Positions 33,001 to 42,000 of a DNA stretch of 64,000 nt are shown here, piece by piece; the stretch's first letter is position 1, and every line of letters starts with the position of its first letter. The position numbers and the translations under genes were made by a program. Source of the DNA: Ignelater luminosus (lineage: Eukaryota > Arthropoda > Insecta > Coleoptera > Elateridae); assembly GCA_011009095.1 (NCBI GenBank), contig VTPC01090614.1:23894-87893 (forward strand), given 5' to 3'. The notes beneath the pieces are model-generated. The model searched no databases. It saw only the letters and a list, made by a program, of their open reading frames with translations, and was not told the origin of the DNA.

Positions 33001-35335
33001 AGTTACTGAGGAGAAATGGATGATCCGGAGGACGTGGTAATAAAATGTGGAAGATTGACAGAACTAAGAAGGAGAGTTTGCCTAGACCCAGGGCTACAAG
33101 AGCTACAATCCTCAAACATAATATTCATATGTACAGACACTGAAACCAAATCAGGATAATAATTAAAGATAGGATCAACAAAGGCATCTAACGAGGAAGG
33201 AATGACAACCCGTAACATCTATACGCCGATTATGCCCAGAAGCAATGCCCAACAGATCTCCCTGAGCACAACAGAAACCAGGCAGGGGAGGGTTTTTTAG
33301 TCCGTAGGCCACTGAGTTTCTTAGTGGAGTCAGGTATACCACGCTACACGAGCGGCATGGCATTCATGAGGAGTTTTCCCTACCCTCGAAGAAAAGAAAA
33401 AGATTAGGTTAGGTTAAGTTATCCCGTAGAACTGCATGTTAAATTTTCGTGGCACCTCCGGCACCTATGGGTGGAATCGGCGCTCGTAACTTTTTAATGA
33501 GGCTTCTCCGCCACCTAGATTCAGTACCCTGTGACCCTCTCGACAAGCCTGACAATAAGACACCTCAATTGACCTAATCCGTGGCAGGCGGAGATACGGA
33601 GCTCATACCGAAAATATGTTAAGTTTCCGAAAACGCCTTTAATAGCGCAACAACAAAGCATTCATAATTATATTTTTGCAAGACCGCCTGTAAAGTTGGC
33701 ACTTTACAACTCGTTGCCCATGTCAAAAGTTGACAATTATAAACAATTGAAATAAATTTGACGTATCAACAGTATAATGAATTCATAATACGCACTTATG
33801 ATCCTGGCCAACTTCATTTTTTGATCTATCGTCAATGGTTTTTTCAACGAACTCCGAAGGAGTCGCCACTAAATTTGAGAAGTCTGTCTGTTGGCATTTT
33901 TTCGGGAACATGGTCAATATGGTCGCCGAAATTTGGAAAAAGAATGTCTGTCCGCATCTTTTTAGATTTTGGCTTCAGATTTGGATTCTACGCCAAAAAC
34001 TAGACACGTTTTCGTTTTTTAATATCTCTTCGGGAACATGGTCAAAATGGCCGCCGAAATTTGAAAAATTTCTAAAAATTTGCTTTTAGAATCGTATTCT
34101 ACATCAAAGCTCTGAAATTTTGTCCAGGTTAAAGGGATTGAAAAGTTGGCAACCGTAGTTCAAAATAAATCACCCAACATCCTTTTGCGTTCATAAATAG
34201 CTAGTTGTTGTTGTTACTAGGGTGACACTCTATGGATGTACACCACAGTCACCACTCTGAAACGCACTCTACCCGAAGTGTTTGTTTTTGAGCGCACTCC
34301 AGGAGAATTAATTAAGGAAAATACCCATGTGATAAATGACGCCAAAATACAAATTAAAGACAAGGCAATTTATTAACGGCGATTACTTTTGGTACATTCG
34401 TATTTACCAGCTATAATAGGTTGGTTTAGTTGACGATTATGTTTGATTCGAAACTGTGCACAAAATGTTTGACGAAATTACATTTGTCCATCTGGATTTA
34501 CATTCGCATTTTTTGTTTTTTTGTAAGTCTATTAATACCTCTCATGCAGATCAATGAATTCTATAAAAAGAACGTTATAACTTTGCATTTTTATTATTTA
34601 ATTTCAAGTCATCTACTAACCGCTATTCATTGGGTGATATAAATAAAAAATAAGTAAATATATAAATATCAGTATGAAAGGTTATGATTTATTAAATAAA
34701 ATGCGATCAAACCGAAAAATTTTGCAAGCTACCAACAAACCAGATCAATGTATGTAAATTTATAAATCAACGGACTACTGGCCTAAAAATAGATGCCGGT
34801 ACTCTTACTTAATCGCGTCTTTTGTTTTGATTGTTTTTAAAGTTAAAATATCATACTTTTTGTGATATAAGTACTTCTTTCGATACATATTAAAAATTGA
34901 TTACGCAACCGTATTCATTAAATAATAAATTAAATTCTAACTCAAAGATTAATAAAAGAAGATTGTGTTGTTTTATCAAACCTTCGGCAAAAACATCGAT
35001 AAATAACAATATCATCCTAGCATTAGCGCCTTACATTACGATGGAATTTTTTTAGTACTATTGCATAGCAACAAATATTTTAATAATTACTAAATAGATC
35101 GTTAACTTTAAAGTATTTATTAAGGTAAGAAATAAAACGTTTGCACCGAAAGTTCAAAACAACTTACGAATTAAACTGTATACAACATACATTATAATGT
35201 GCTTCGTTTGTTTTTGTGAGGTTAAATTTTTCTGGATTAGATTGTACATACTTATATATTAAAAGAAGAAATCAAATGATAAACCTACCTTGCATTTTGT
35301 GGTAATTTACGCAAATATTTCCAACTACAAGCCAT
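24077..35335 (-). CDS. Nipsnap: NipSnap family mitochondrial protein, five exons, first exon 10 kb upstream
   Basis: Coding exons, minus strand: 35335-35289, 25113-24931, 24859-24688, 24566-24299, 24225-24077. All junctions are GT-AG and in phase; total 273 codons including stop (272 residues), close to the family's usual 270-290. Exon 1 encodes [15 protein letters not shown], a basic, acid-free leader typical of mitochondrial import, and joins [18 protein letters not shown]. The body shows family landmarks: [70 protein letters not shown], and the C-terminal [15 protein letters not shown]. NIPSNAPs are two-ferredoxin-like-domain mitochondrial proteins; vertebrate NIPSNAP1/2 act as mitophagy signals. 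The exon 2-5 call is very secure. The exon 1 assignment rests on exact phase match, leader character and donor, and the intervening 10.2-kb intron is packed with transposable elements. Confidence 0.92.
25141..25250. repeat. Left copy of direct repeat flanking a LINE fragment
   Basis: Starts AGAGGTAAACTTTTCA and ends CTCCGGATG. It matches 25625-25720 with small indels and a few substitutions. The LINE piece sits between the two copies. Confidence 0.75.
25251..25624 (-). mobile_element. R1-like LINE fragment (endonuclease region)
   Basis: Very similar to 10573-11160 of the LINE at 9.7-11.8 kb (shared CTAATTCCTGAACTAATAA, CCTCTAATATTTTCTACCC, GTTGGCCTATTTCC, ACAACTCCTAGGTCTTTCCA), but with internal deletions relative to it. 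It is a short dead fragment within NIPSNAP intron 1. Confidence 0.8.
25625..25720. repeat. Right copy of direct repeat flanking a LINE fragment
   Basis: Second copy of 25141-25250, ending CCCGGATG and continuing into unique sequence (GCGCTGAACG). It is about 14 bp shorter than the left copy. Confidence 0.75.
25765..25811 (-). repeat. Terminal-repeat-like sequence, inverse of 9590-9633
   Basis: Inverse partner of the left copy, bounded by TA at 25812-25813. The GCGCC block and CAGTGAGATT start are conserved between the two. Confidence 0.45.
25814..26489. other. NIPSNAP intron, no gene seen
   Basis: AT-rich intron sequence. No repeat boundary or coding signature was recognised. Confidence 0.4.
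26490..26765. other. GC-rich island of unknown origin
   Basis: A block of about 270 bp with high GC content interrupts AT-rich sequence. Both strands are open (minus 26310-26648 and 26498-26773; plus 26649-26912), as often happens by chance in GC-rich DNA. No family motif was recognised in any frame. It may be a fragment of a mobile element or of foreign DNA. Confidence 0.4.
26766..27370. other. NIPSNAP intron, unassigned repeat-like sequence
   Basis: Contains two similar stretches around 26880-26910 and 26960-26990 (TTTTTTCTATGAAG...TTTAGCG against TTTTTCTGTGAAG...TTTAGCG), a diverged direct duplication with a spacing of about 75 bp. No gene is supported. Confidence 0.35.
27371..27632. repeat. 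260-bp foldback with about 90-bp arms
   Basis: Left arm 27371-27463 (TTCGGTTTAGGCTCACAAG to GAGACCACTCCCAC) and right arm 27545-27632 (GTGGGAGTGGTCTC to CCTAAACCGAA) are inverse complements with a few indels. The 81-bp spacer is A-rich. It ends about 60 bp before the Mutator-like fragment, so it may be that element's terminus or an independent MITE. Confidence 0.75.
27693..28720 (+). pseudogene. Mutator-like (MULE) transposase-like fragment
   Basis: The plus strand starts [20 protein letters not shown] and is then broken by stops. The best preserved part is at 28388-28690: [28 protein letters not shown] and [20 protein letters not shown]. The VDGGYxQRxYGHS pattern is that of the Mutator-like transposase domain common in insect uncharacterised genes, with Asp-Gly-Gly at the expected catalytic strand. 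A frameshift follows at GSLEKYRK, after which another frame continues ([12 protein letters not shown]). The copy is dead and sits between a foldback and a gypsy element. Confidence 0.55.
28740..31500 (-). mobile_element. Ty3/gypsy retrotransposon pol, degenerate
   Basis: In minus-strand order: protease end near 31460-31395 ([17 protein letters not shown]); reverse transcriptase at 30800-30350 ([47 protein letters not shown] catalytic box, HLKNLKEVF); RNase H near 30030-29770 ([27 protein letters not shown]); integrase near 29400-29050 ([34 protein letters not shown]). The order PR-RT-RH-IN is that of Ty3/gypsy elements. Several frameshifts and stops disable it. The upstream gag side is displaced by an R1-clade LINE inserted at about 31500; gypsy-like sequence may resume after 33420. 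No LTRs were identified. Confidence 0.85.
31503..33420 (+). mobile_element. R1-clade LINE, reverse transcriptase part, inserted in the gypsy element
   Basis: The plus strand encodes [20 protein letters not shown] and [18 protein letters not shown], then RT blocks [38 protein letters not shown] and the catalytic box CYADDTAI (31726-32310), the thumb region [11 protein letters not shown], and the C-terminal [19 protein letters not shown] with [13 protein letters not shown], which is characteristic of R1-clade LINEs. Frameshifts at about 31640, 32310 and 32530 break the ORF. A 3' UTR-like GC-richer tail (33200-33390) ends in AAGAAAAAG followed by ATTAGGTTAGGTTAA. The 5' end (ORF1, endonuclease) is missing: a 5'-truncated insertion. 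Confidence 0.85.
33421..33770 (-). mobile_element. Possible continuation of the gypsy element upstream of the LINE insertion
   Basis: Minus-strand reading near 33560-33480 gives [20 protein letters not shown], which resembles a retroviral-type CCHC knuckle with the last Cys lost. This would fit the gag end lying upstream of the protease, displaced by the LINE. The evidence is one weak motif plus position. Confidence 0.35.
33771..35288. other. NIPSNAP intron with a short internal direct repeat
   Basis: Two copies of TCGGGAACATGGTCAAxATG followed by a GCCGAAATTTG block, at about 33901 and 34031 (spacing about 130 bp), suggest a decayed tandem or minisatellite unit. The rest is AT-rich without supported genes. 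Confidence 0.45.
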
Positions 35336-35640
35336 GACTATTTATTAAAAATACGATAATAAATCTACAAATCTACTAATAGACGAAATTTGACTGTACT
35401 TTATACTTTTATATTGCACCTGTTATATTACGTAATGGGTTTAGTTTCCCCAGATCTGTATAATAATATTCTATTCACTTTTGTTTTTTGTTTCTATATT
35501 GGACGACTATAGCCTCAACACTACGATAAAATGTTTATCATCACCAACAAAACTAGCGAAGTCAAAGTCTGATTGGCACTGCAATATTCAGCAGAATAAC
35601 AGCGCCACTGGCGCTCGCAGTGGTAAATTCAAATCAAAAA
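35336..35640 (-). promoter_or_regulatory. Candidate NIPSNAP promoter and 5' UTR
   Basis: This region is directly upstream (minus strand) of the leader-exon ATG. It holds a perfect 15-bp palindrome, AGCGCCACTGGCGCT, at 35601-35615, 266 bp upstream of the ATG. No TATA box can be assigned. Confidence 0.35.
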
Positions 35641-36969
35641 GTTATTTTTTAAATGTATAAAAAAGTAGGCAAACGTGTACGATTGCAACCAAAGAAAATG
35701 GCACAATTTCATTATTAAGTAGTGTAAAAATCTGCTTACTTACTTTAGTGAATTGATTTGGATTTAATAATTCCAAAGATATTATACCTCCAGATTGGGT
35801 ATTATGTGGTTTTGTCATGGTGGTGAGTCCCCTGCAGAAACAGTGATGTAAGAGAAGTACACTTTGTTCAAATGATTAAAAATAATCAAGAGGACCTTTT
35901 TTTTTTCTTATATTGGTATGCGATAAATCACATCTTTTGTATGTTTACGCCACCAACTTTGTTTTGAAATAATTGGTTCAACAACTGTCACGTCAAACAT
36001 ATATTTTTAATATTTGTGTAATATTAAAGTTAACAGTGTTTTAATTTAAATTATTTGTAAAGTAAAAAGTTTAAACTAAAATTCTTTAAAATCTTCATAG
36101 ATTGAATTTTGATGCAAATGGCTTCGTTATACTGACACATGTTATTGTTAACCTCAAAACGAAAACCAAATTATACAACAATGCAATTGTCAAATAGCAA
36201 GTACGACTTACAAACATACAAACTAACAAATTTAGAGTGCCTTGGTATTGTATTTTATTTTTATAATGCCATTTTCCTAATGGGTAGCCTGTGGAAACAC
36301 TTGTCAAGAAAAGAGACAAAAATACGTAAACCCTGTACTCGCACCGCGGGTGTAAAGGACAGCAAAACCCCAGCATTTTTCATCCTTGTCGCGTTGTTCA
36401 GTGACGTAACGTTTAATATTACTGCACAAGAGAAAATTTATTATTTTAAGCAGTTTTATAAAGCAACTTATAAATAAACAAGAATATGACATTCAGAAAT
36501 TCCACTGATAGTGCTTCTTTATAATATTTTTGGTGGTAGGATTAGTTGTATGTTTTGCTCTGAACTAGATTTACATAATTCATGCATGCTCATTGCTCAG
36601 GCTCATATTTGAAGTCCCAAACAGCAGGGTTATTACTGCACTAAAATTAATAAGTCTCCTTGTGTAGTAAACTTTTGAGGTTAGAATTACAATGGACCGC
36701 AAACTGCCAAGAATCTGAGTTATTTTTGTAAGTTTTCGATGTGATAGTTGCAATAAACTTATCTGTGAGTGCAACTACATCAGAATTAAAGTGCATGTAC
36801 TTCTGTAGTTGAAAGGAAAGCCTTGATTGAAATTCTTATGCGAAGGCTACGCAGATTGTTGTATAGCTGAATTTAAATGTAATCCTGGAGATGTTTTATC
36901 ACATGTGAAACGTATTTTAACAACGAGCAACAATCGATGTTAGTTGAGGCTTCAATGAAGATTATCTAA
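35641..36969. other. Intergenic stretch; one unsupported 112-codon frame
   Basis: A plus-strand frame at 36139-36477 has 112 codons, but the opposite strand is also open, it has no recognisable motif and its Lys/Asn/Tyr-rich composition fits AT-rich chance sequence. I do not call it a gene. No repeat boundaries were found. Confidence 0.35.
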
Positions 36970-37165
36970 ATGACAGTAGCCTGTAGGGCCGTTAGAGTCT
37001 CTCGAGTCGTTCAGGAATCTCGGGCCGTTCGGACCTTCAGGGACCGTCGGGGCCTCTCGAACTTTTCCGGACGATCAAGAAGTTACCGAGTTTTTTTTTC
37101 GAGCCGCACCAAGTTTACTCCGAGTCGGACCGAGCCTGGAGATTTCGGCCCGTGCTGATTGTTTC
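36970..37165. repeat. GC-rich dispersed repeat, copy 1
   Basis: Shares ordered blocks with 44995-45225: TCGGGCC / GTCGGGGCCTC, then GGACxATCAAGAA, then AAGTTTACT-xx-AGTCGG-xCC-AGCCTG and ATTTCGGCC. Both copies are far GC-richer than their surroundings and neither codes for a recognisable protein. Confidence 0.6.
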
Positions 37166-38424
37166 GGATATTCCAAGGATTGCAAATCATAATGTTATGT
37201 ATATTAATTTCCTTTTATTCTAGAAACAGAGGCTCAAAACACTTGAGACCAGATCATATCAAAATTAACTGTGTCAGTTAGGTGTAGCATAGTTACCTAA
37301 AATTAAAATTTGTAAAAATTGTAATGTGATGCCTTTTACGTAATTGGAGTACCTGTGTAAGGAGTTCTAACTAAATAAAATAAATACAAATAAATATAAC
37401 TAAAATTTATGAAGATTGTCCTAAAAGACATATACTTTGCAGGCTACGCCCATGGCTAAAATAATGGTGACATTGAAATTAAGGTTAGTTGACGAACATA
37501 CGACTATCCTTCAAAAATTACATTTACAAGTGTGTCCGTCCACACTCTAATACCCATTAGAAAACTGACATAATAATAAAATAATATCAAGGCACTCTAG
37601 TACCAGTTACACAAATTAACATATGAATCTAGATTTTGGATTACCACTCGTATTAAACTTGATTCGTGAGTTGTGATTACATCCAACGACGATATATGGG
37701 GAACATCTCAATTACTTTAATTGTGAATTTAGAATATACCAGTCTTCGCTTCAAACGTACCTAAACTGATTGCGTCTAATAAGTAGATAAAGAACGAGTG
37801 GTTGTGAATCCGACGGACGTGACTGTAGTGCGTATAACACAGAAGAGCAGAAAACCTTCTCCTCGGAGCTGGCTAAAAGCATGTTGACGCCCTTGCCTCG
37901 TTTTCCTTTCCAACTAAATTATGTTTTCACCACCTTTACTGGATGACAATATCGACCTGTTCACAGAGATGGGTGGGCGACAGCGGCTGTTACTGGCCTT
38001 GTTGGTTAGAAAGTCTTCCGCGGGGGTTCCTTCCTTCCTCGTAAATTACTAGCCACTCAGCTAACAGCCTCATGTCATAAAAGCGTCTTTTCTAGGTCAG
38101 CGTATTCGTCATTTCCACGTCGATTTTAAAGCGATAACTACATTAAAAAGACGAACGTATGACAGATTCCCACGACGTCACTTTTTAGACGGAATTATAA
38201 CGTCTGTATCATTACAAATTATTTACCTTTTAGTGACAGATATGACGTTTTCGAAACGCATACATTATGTATTTCAATAACTGTGTTGGTAATTGTCATG
38301 CAGTAACAATCTGATGCAGTATACAGATAGGCAGCAAATGTTCAGCGGTTTTTAGCTCAATAAAATTTCTTAAATTGTTTACAATTATACTCCCTCTAAT
38401 GGTCCAAAAAATGCTGTATTTTAA
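37166..38424. other. Intergenic stretch without a supported gene
   Basis: Slightly GC-richer at 37860-38060, but no ORF, RNA gene or repeat boundary could be supported. Confidence 0.35.
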
Positions 38425-39378
38425 TGGGTGATTCTTGGGCCAATTCTAAGTCGAAAAGTTCATATAAACGTATGTCCTAAAATGCTTGGTTTTCGATATA
38501 CAGGGTGTTGAAGTTTTTATTTTTTTCCGGGTTTTATCAGAAATTTCGAAAACCATTTGAGATATTACACAAAATGTTTCCTTAGCAAGTGACAAAGCTA
38601 ACTTAATTTTATGTAAATGGTTTTCGCTTAGGAATAAGTTGCAGATATTCATGTAATGAGTAATGTCGCTATTTTAAGGATTTTCTTTAAAATGGTAAGC
38701 TATACGAAAAACTGAGAGGCTTTTTGCCTATAATTGAATGGTAATTAATAATAAAATAACACTTTCAAAAAAATCAGCGTAACAATTTTTTCATTAAAAT
38801 TCTATCGGAACGTAGCCGTACAGACCTACGCCACTGGTTGAATTAAAAAAAAACTGTTTTGGGTCAAAAAGTGTTTTTATACCATAACAATCTATGCTAA
38901 AATTTAGTGTGATATCTTAAACGGTTTTCGAAATTTTTGGTAAAAACCAAAAAAAAAATTAAACACCTTGCATATCAAAAACCAAGCATTTTAGGGCATA
39001 TACTCCGTTCACGATGTTTCTGGATCGTAACAGGCCATAATTTCATTTTGTTAGGTTGAAAGTTTTCTTTCTTTTTTTTTTTTTTTGAAAATTGTCGTAC
39101 CTGCGGCTGCATCTGGCGCTGTTTTGTTTTGTTAAAAAGAAATCAAGTTTTCCTTATATTTACAGAGTTACAAAAAAAAAGACAACAGGTTAAACTGTCA
39201 TAAAATCATAACCTTAAAGCACATTAAGCATCAATAAGATTTTACAAGCTGAGTTAATAGATAAACAGCCCGGTTTACAATACTCAAACTGTCATTCTTC
39301 CACAGACCCAGACACATCGTGAATGCTGTATACATTTATATGAACTTTTTGACTTAGACTTGGTCCAAGAATCACCCA
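38425..39378. mobile_element. 954-bp MITE with TTAA target duplication (piggyBac- or Kolobok-like)
   Basis: Both ends carry TGGGTGATTCTTGG with inverse complement CCAAGAATCACCCA, embedded in terminal inverted repeats of about 46 bp. Each end is flanked by TTAA (38421-38424 and 39379-39382). A second inverted pair lies just inside (about 38473-38565 and 38925-39005: CTAAAATGCTTGGTTTT against AAAACCAAGCATTTTAG). There is no transposase ORF. TTAA duplication points to piggyBac or Kolobok mobilisation. Confidence 0.8.
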
Positions 39379-39479
39379 TTAAACTAAGTACATAACATTA
39401 AGTAACACCCTGCATAGTATAGATAGATAGATAATTTCTTGCATGTTGAATTTACAAATAGCAAATGTACTCTAATTCC

Positions 39480-39770
39480 AAAGACTGGAGTGATACTTGT
39501 ATTAGGAGTGTCAGAAAAATGCTGATGCTGTTCTTAGGCTTTATGCTAGGCATTACCCAAATGGACTCAAAAACCATTCAGAAAACCAGAGAAGAATTTA
39601 AAAGAAAATGACCAGTTTAGTAAAACTGGAATAAGGTACGGTTACAAATGAAAACAAGGCTGCAGTAATTCAAATGGTAGAAGAGAATCTACACATTAGT
39701 CAGGGAGAAACACAAATGGGAAGAATCTCCAGAAATCTTGAAATTAGTGTTAAATATTTTAAAAGCTAAC
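39480..39770 (+). pseudogene. Degenerate mariner-like transposase N-terminal region
   Basis: Plus-strand frames give LGITQMDSKTIQKTREEFKR and, after a frameshift, NKAAVIQMVEENLHISQGET followed by MGRISRNLEIS. The second piece resembles the helix-turn-helix segment of mariner/IS630 transposases, which have a similar HIS...(I/L)SR pattern. Preservation is poor. Confidence 0.4.
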
Positions 39771-40189
39771 AGGTTTTATTATTTATTTTCTTCCATTTTA
39801 CTTTGAGGAGTAGTGTTGAATTATAATTCATCATTAACAAATTAACAAGTTTCATCTTTACCACATTTTCTTGGTGCAATATCTAATAGAAAATGACAGT
39901 TCTGTCGCTTTTTAAGAAATAAATTAAACAACTTTCTAGTACAGGTATTGTTTTCTTACGAGACAACTTTTTTAAATAACGGCTGTATCAACTCTATTAG
40001 ATTTTCTTCTTTGGCGAAAAGTCAAGGGGGAGGTTTATCAACAGCCAATAGAAAATGAAGAATAGTGGAGTCATGCCACTCTGTTACACCTGATACACTT
40101 GCTCACATTAGAAAAAGCATACAGCAGCAAATTATGTTGTGTGAGCAAAGCAACGAAAGGCAGTTTGAACATTTACTACAGACTACACT
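39771..40189. other. Intergenic stretch, nothing recognised
   Basis: AT-rich sequence between two repeat remnants, without coding or structural signal. Confidence 0.4.
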
Positions 40190-40535
40190 AATCTACTCTG
40201 TTTGTTTGGTTATATTTTCTGTTTAACTTTCGTACAAACCTGTTCATTTGTTTACTTTGTTTTTGTTAACTAGGTTTTCTTGTTTATTATCAAATTCTTA
40301 AGGTTTAGAATAATGTATAATTATTCTTATTGTTGTTTTCTAAAAAGGCAAATCTTATTTCTAACCAGCGTAAATTGAGTAATTTTGACATTGATAATTA
40401 ATACAAAAAACAAACTAACTTATACAAACATGATCCATTTTGTTTTTAAAATCTGTAATTACACAAAGATATCTCTGAATTGTACGATGTGTTGCCTATT
40501 CCCAGACATGCAGGGGAAGACAACTGTATGTTAAC
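40190..40535 (-). repeat. Inverted copy of the 490-bp element, one end truncated
   Basis: Reverse-complement match to 20710-21020: TTTGGTTATATTTTCTGTTT, ACAAACCTGTTCATTTG, TTATTCTTATTGTTG, ATCTGTAATTACAC, then GTGTTGCCTATTCCC and GCAGGGGA at the terminal end. The other terminal repeat is lost. Confidence 0.7.
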
Positions 40536-42000
40536 CTTTCAAAGGTCTTTTTACAAAATCAAGAATTTTGTTGTTGGAACTTTTCATGATGATAAGTTAT
40601 AAAATCTTAAAGAAGCATTTGAAATTACTAACTGTTAAACAAAACTCACTCCTCCGAGAAATTTAATGCATGATTAAGGCGATTTTCAATCAAATTTGCT
40701 CAAGTTTTAGGATTAAGTAAGCTAGAAAGAAGAAACATTTAATTTTAAACTGTTAGGGTCAATTTATAGAAGGTGAACTAAATATTTGAGATTAAAATTT
40801 AATAACTGAATTAATTATATGTCAACTCTAATAATTGGTCCAAACATGACTATATCCCAGCAACAACGTCAAATTAAATTTAATTTCTTTCTTCTATAAA
40901 CTGACCCCTAGACAATAACTCAGAGCAAGTGCTAACAATATAGTAACAAGGTTGCCATCATACATACCTATAATAAAAAATTTACACAAAACCTAACATT
41001 TGTCAGCTGTTGGTTTCTGATTACTGCAATCTTGTGTAGTCAATATTTCCATTTCTATGTGTTGATGTTCATGTTCATTCGGTGCAAACTTTGTCCAGAG
41101 TCCTAATTTTTGTTGAGAGACCTTTTATTTACTCGAAGAAGCCTATGAAGGATTGCAACTAAATATCAAATGCTAGTGATATTTAAATGATCCTTTTGTT
41201 TAAAATAAATGCAGGGAACACTATCGTTTTCGAATTTGAATCTCAATGCAACGTGCCAAAGTATATCAAACATATAATTGTAGCAATGGTGCACTAATTT
41301 CTTGGAGCAGTGTGCATTTTGTCAAAACTGTTTTGTAACAGAAAAATACTTTTATTTTAAAGTCAGGAGCTACTTAAAAAGAAAGCTACATTTTATTTTA
41401 AATAAATTGCAACAAAAGTTGTTGTAAAAACAAATAAATGGACAAAAATATACAACATATCATACTTTTATATATACAGGGACATAAAAAAAGTAGTCTA
41501 GACTAAACGAAAACGGTTTCTTTTTTTGTTTTGTAAATAATTTTAAGGTTACAATAAATAGTCAAATTATAACCATGCATATATCATCTTAGGTTAATTA
41601 TGTAACATTATAGTACACAGCATTCGTTCTAAAACCAATCGCCAGAATGTCCGTATAATGCTAAAAATCTGATGGTCACTCCTTTTACTTCCTCTTTTGA
41701 CAAGTCGCAAAGAAAACACTTTTTATAATAAATATCTTTAAAATACAATCTTGCTTTAAAAGAACAAATACAGCAATCTTACTTTTCTGCCAAAACGTAT
41801 CGTATTAAAATTTGCTGCCGTCCTTCTTTATCTTTTCTTTATACACATCTACTTTTTACACTGCGCAATTATTTCACACAACTTTTATATACAGCACATA
41901 TGTACACTAGAAGATACTGTTCCTTTTGCTTTTATACACTAAGTTGAATATTAAAAAAAAATGCCATTTAGAAATAAAAATATGGTTTTCTACTTTCTCC
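40536..42000. other. Downstream flank of Set1, no gene seen
   Basis: Includes the probable 3' UTR of Set1 directly below 42001. No other ORF or repeat structure is supported. Confidence 0.4.

Noticed and set aside
36139-36477. 112-codon plus-strand frame as a gene
   Set aside because: The opposite strand is open over the same span, composition fits AT-rich chance, and no motif, splice structure or neighbour supports it.
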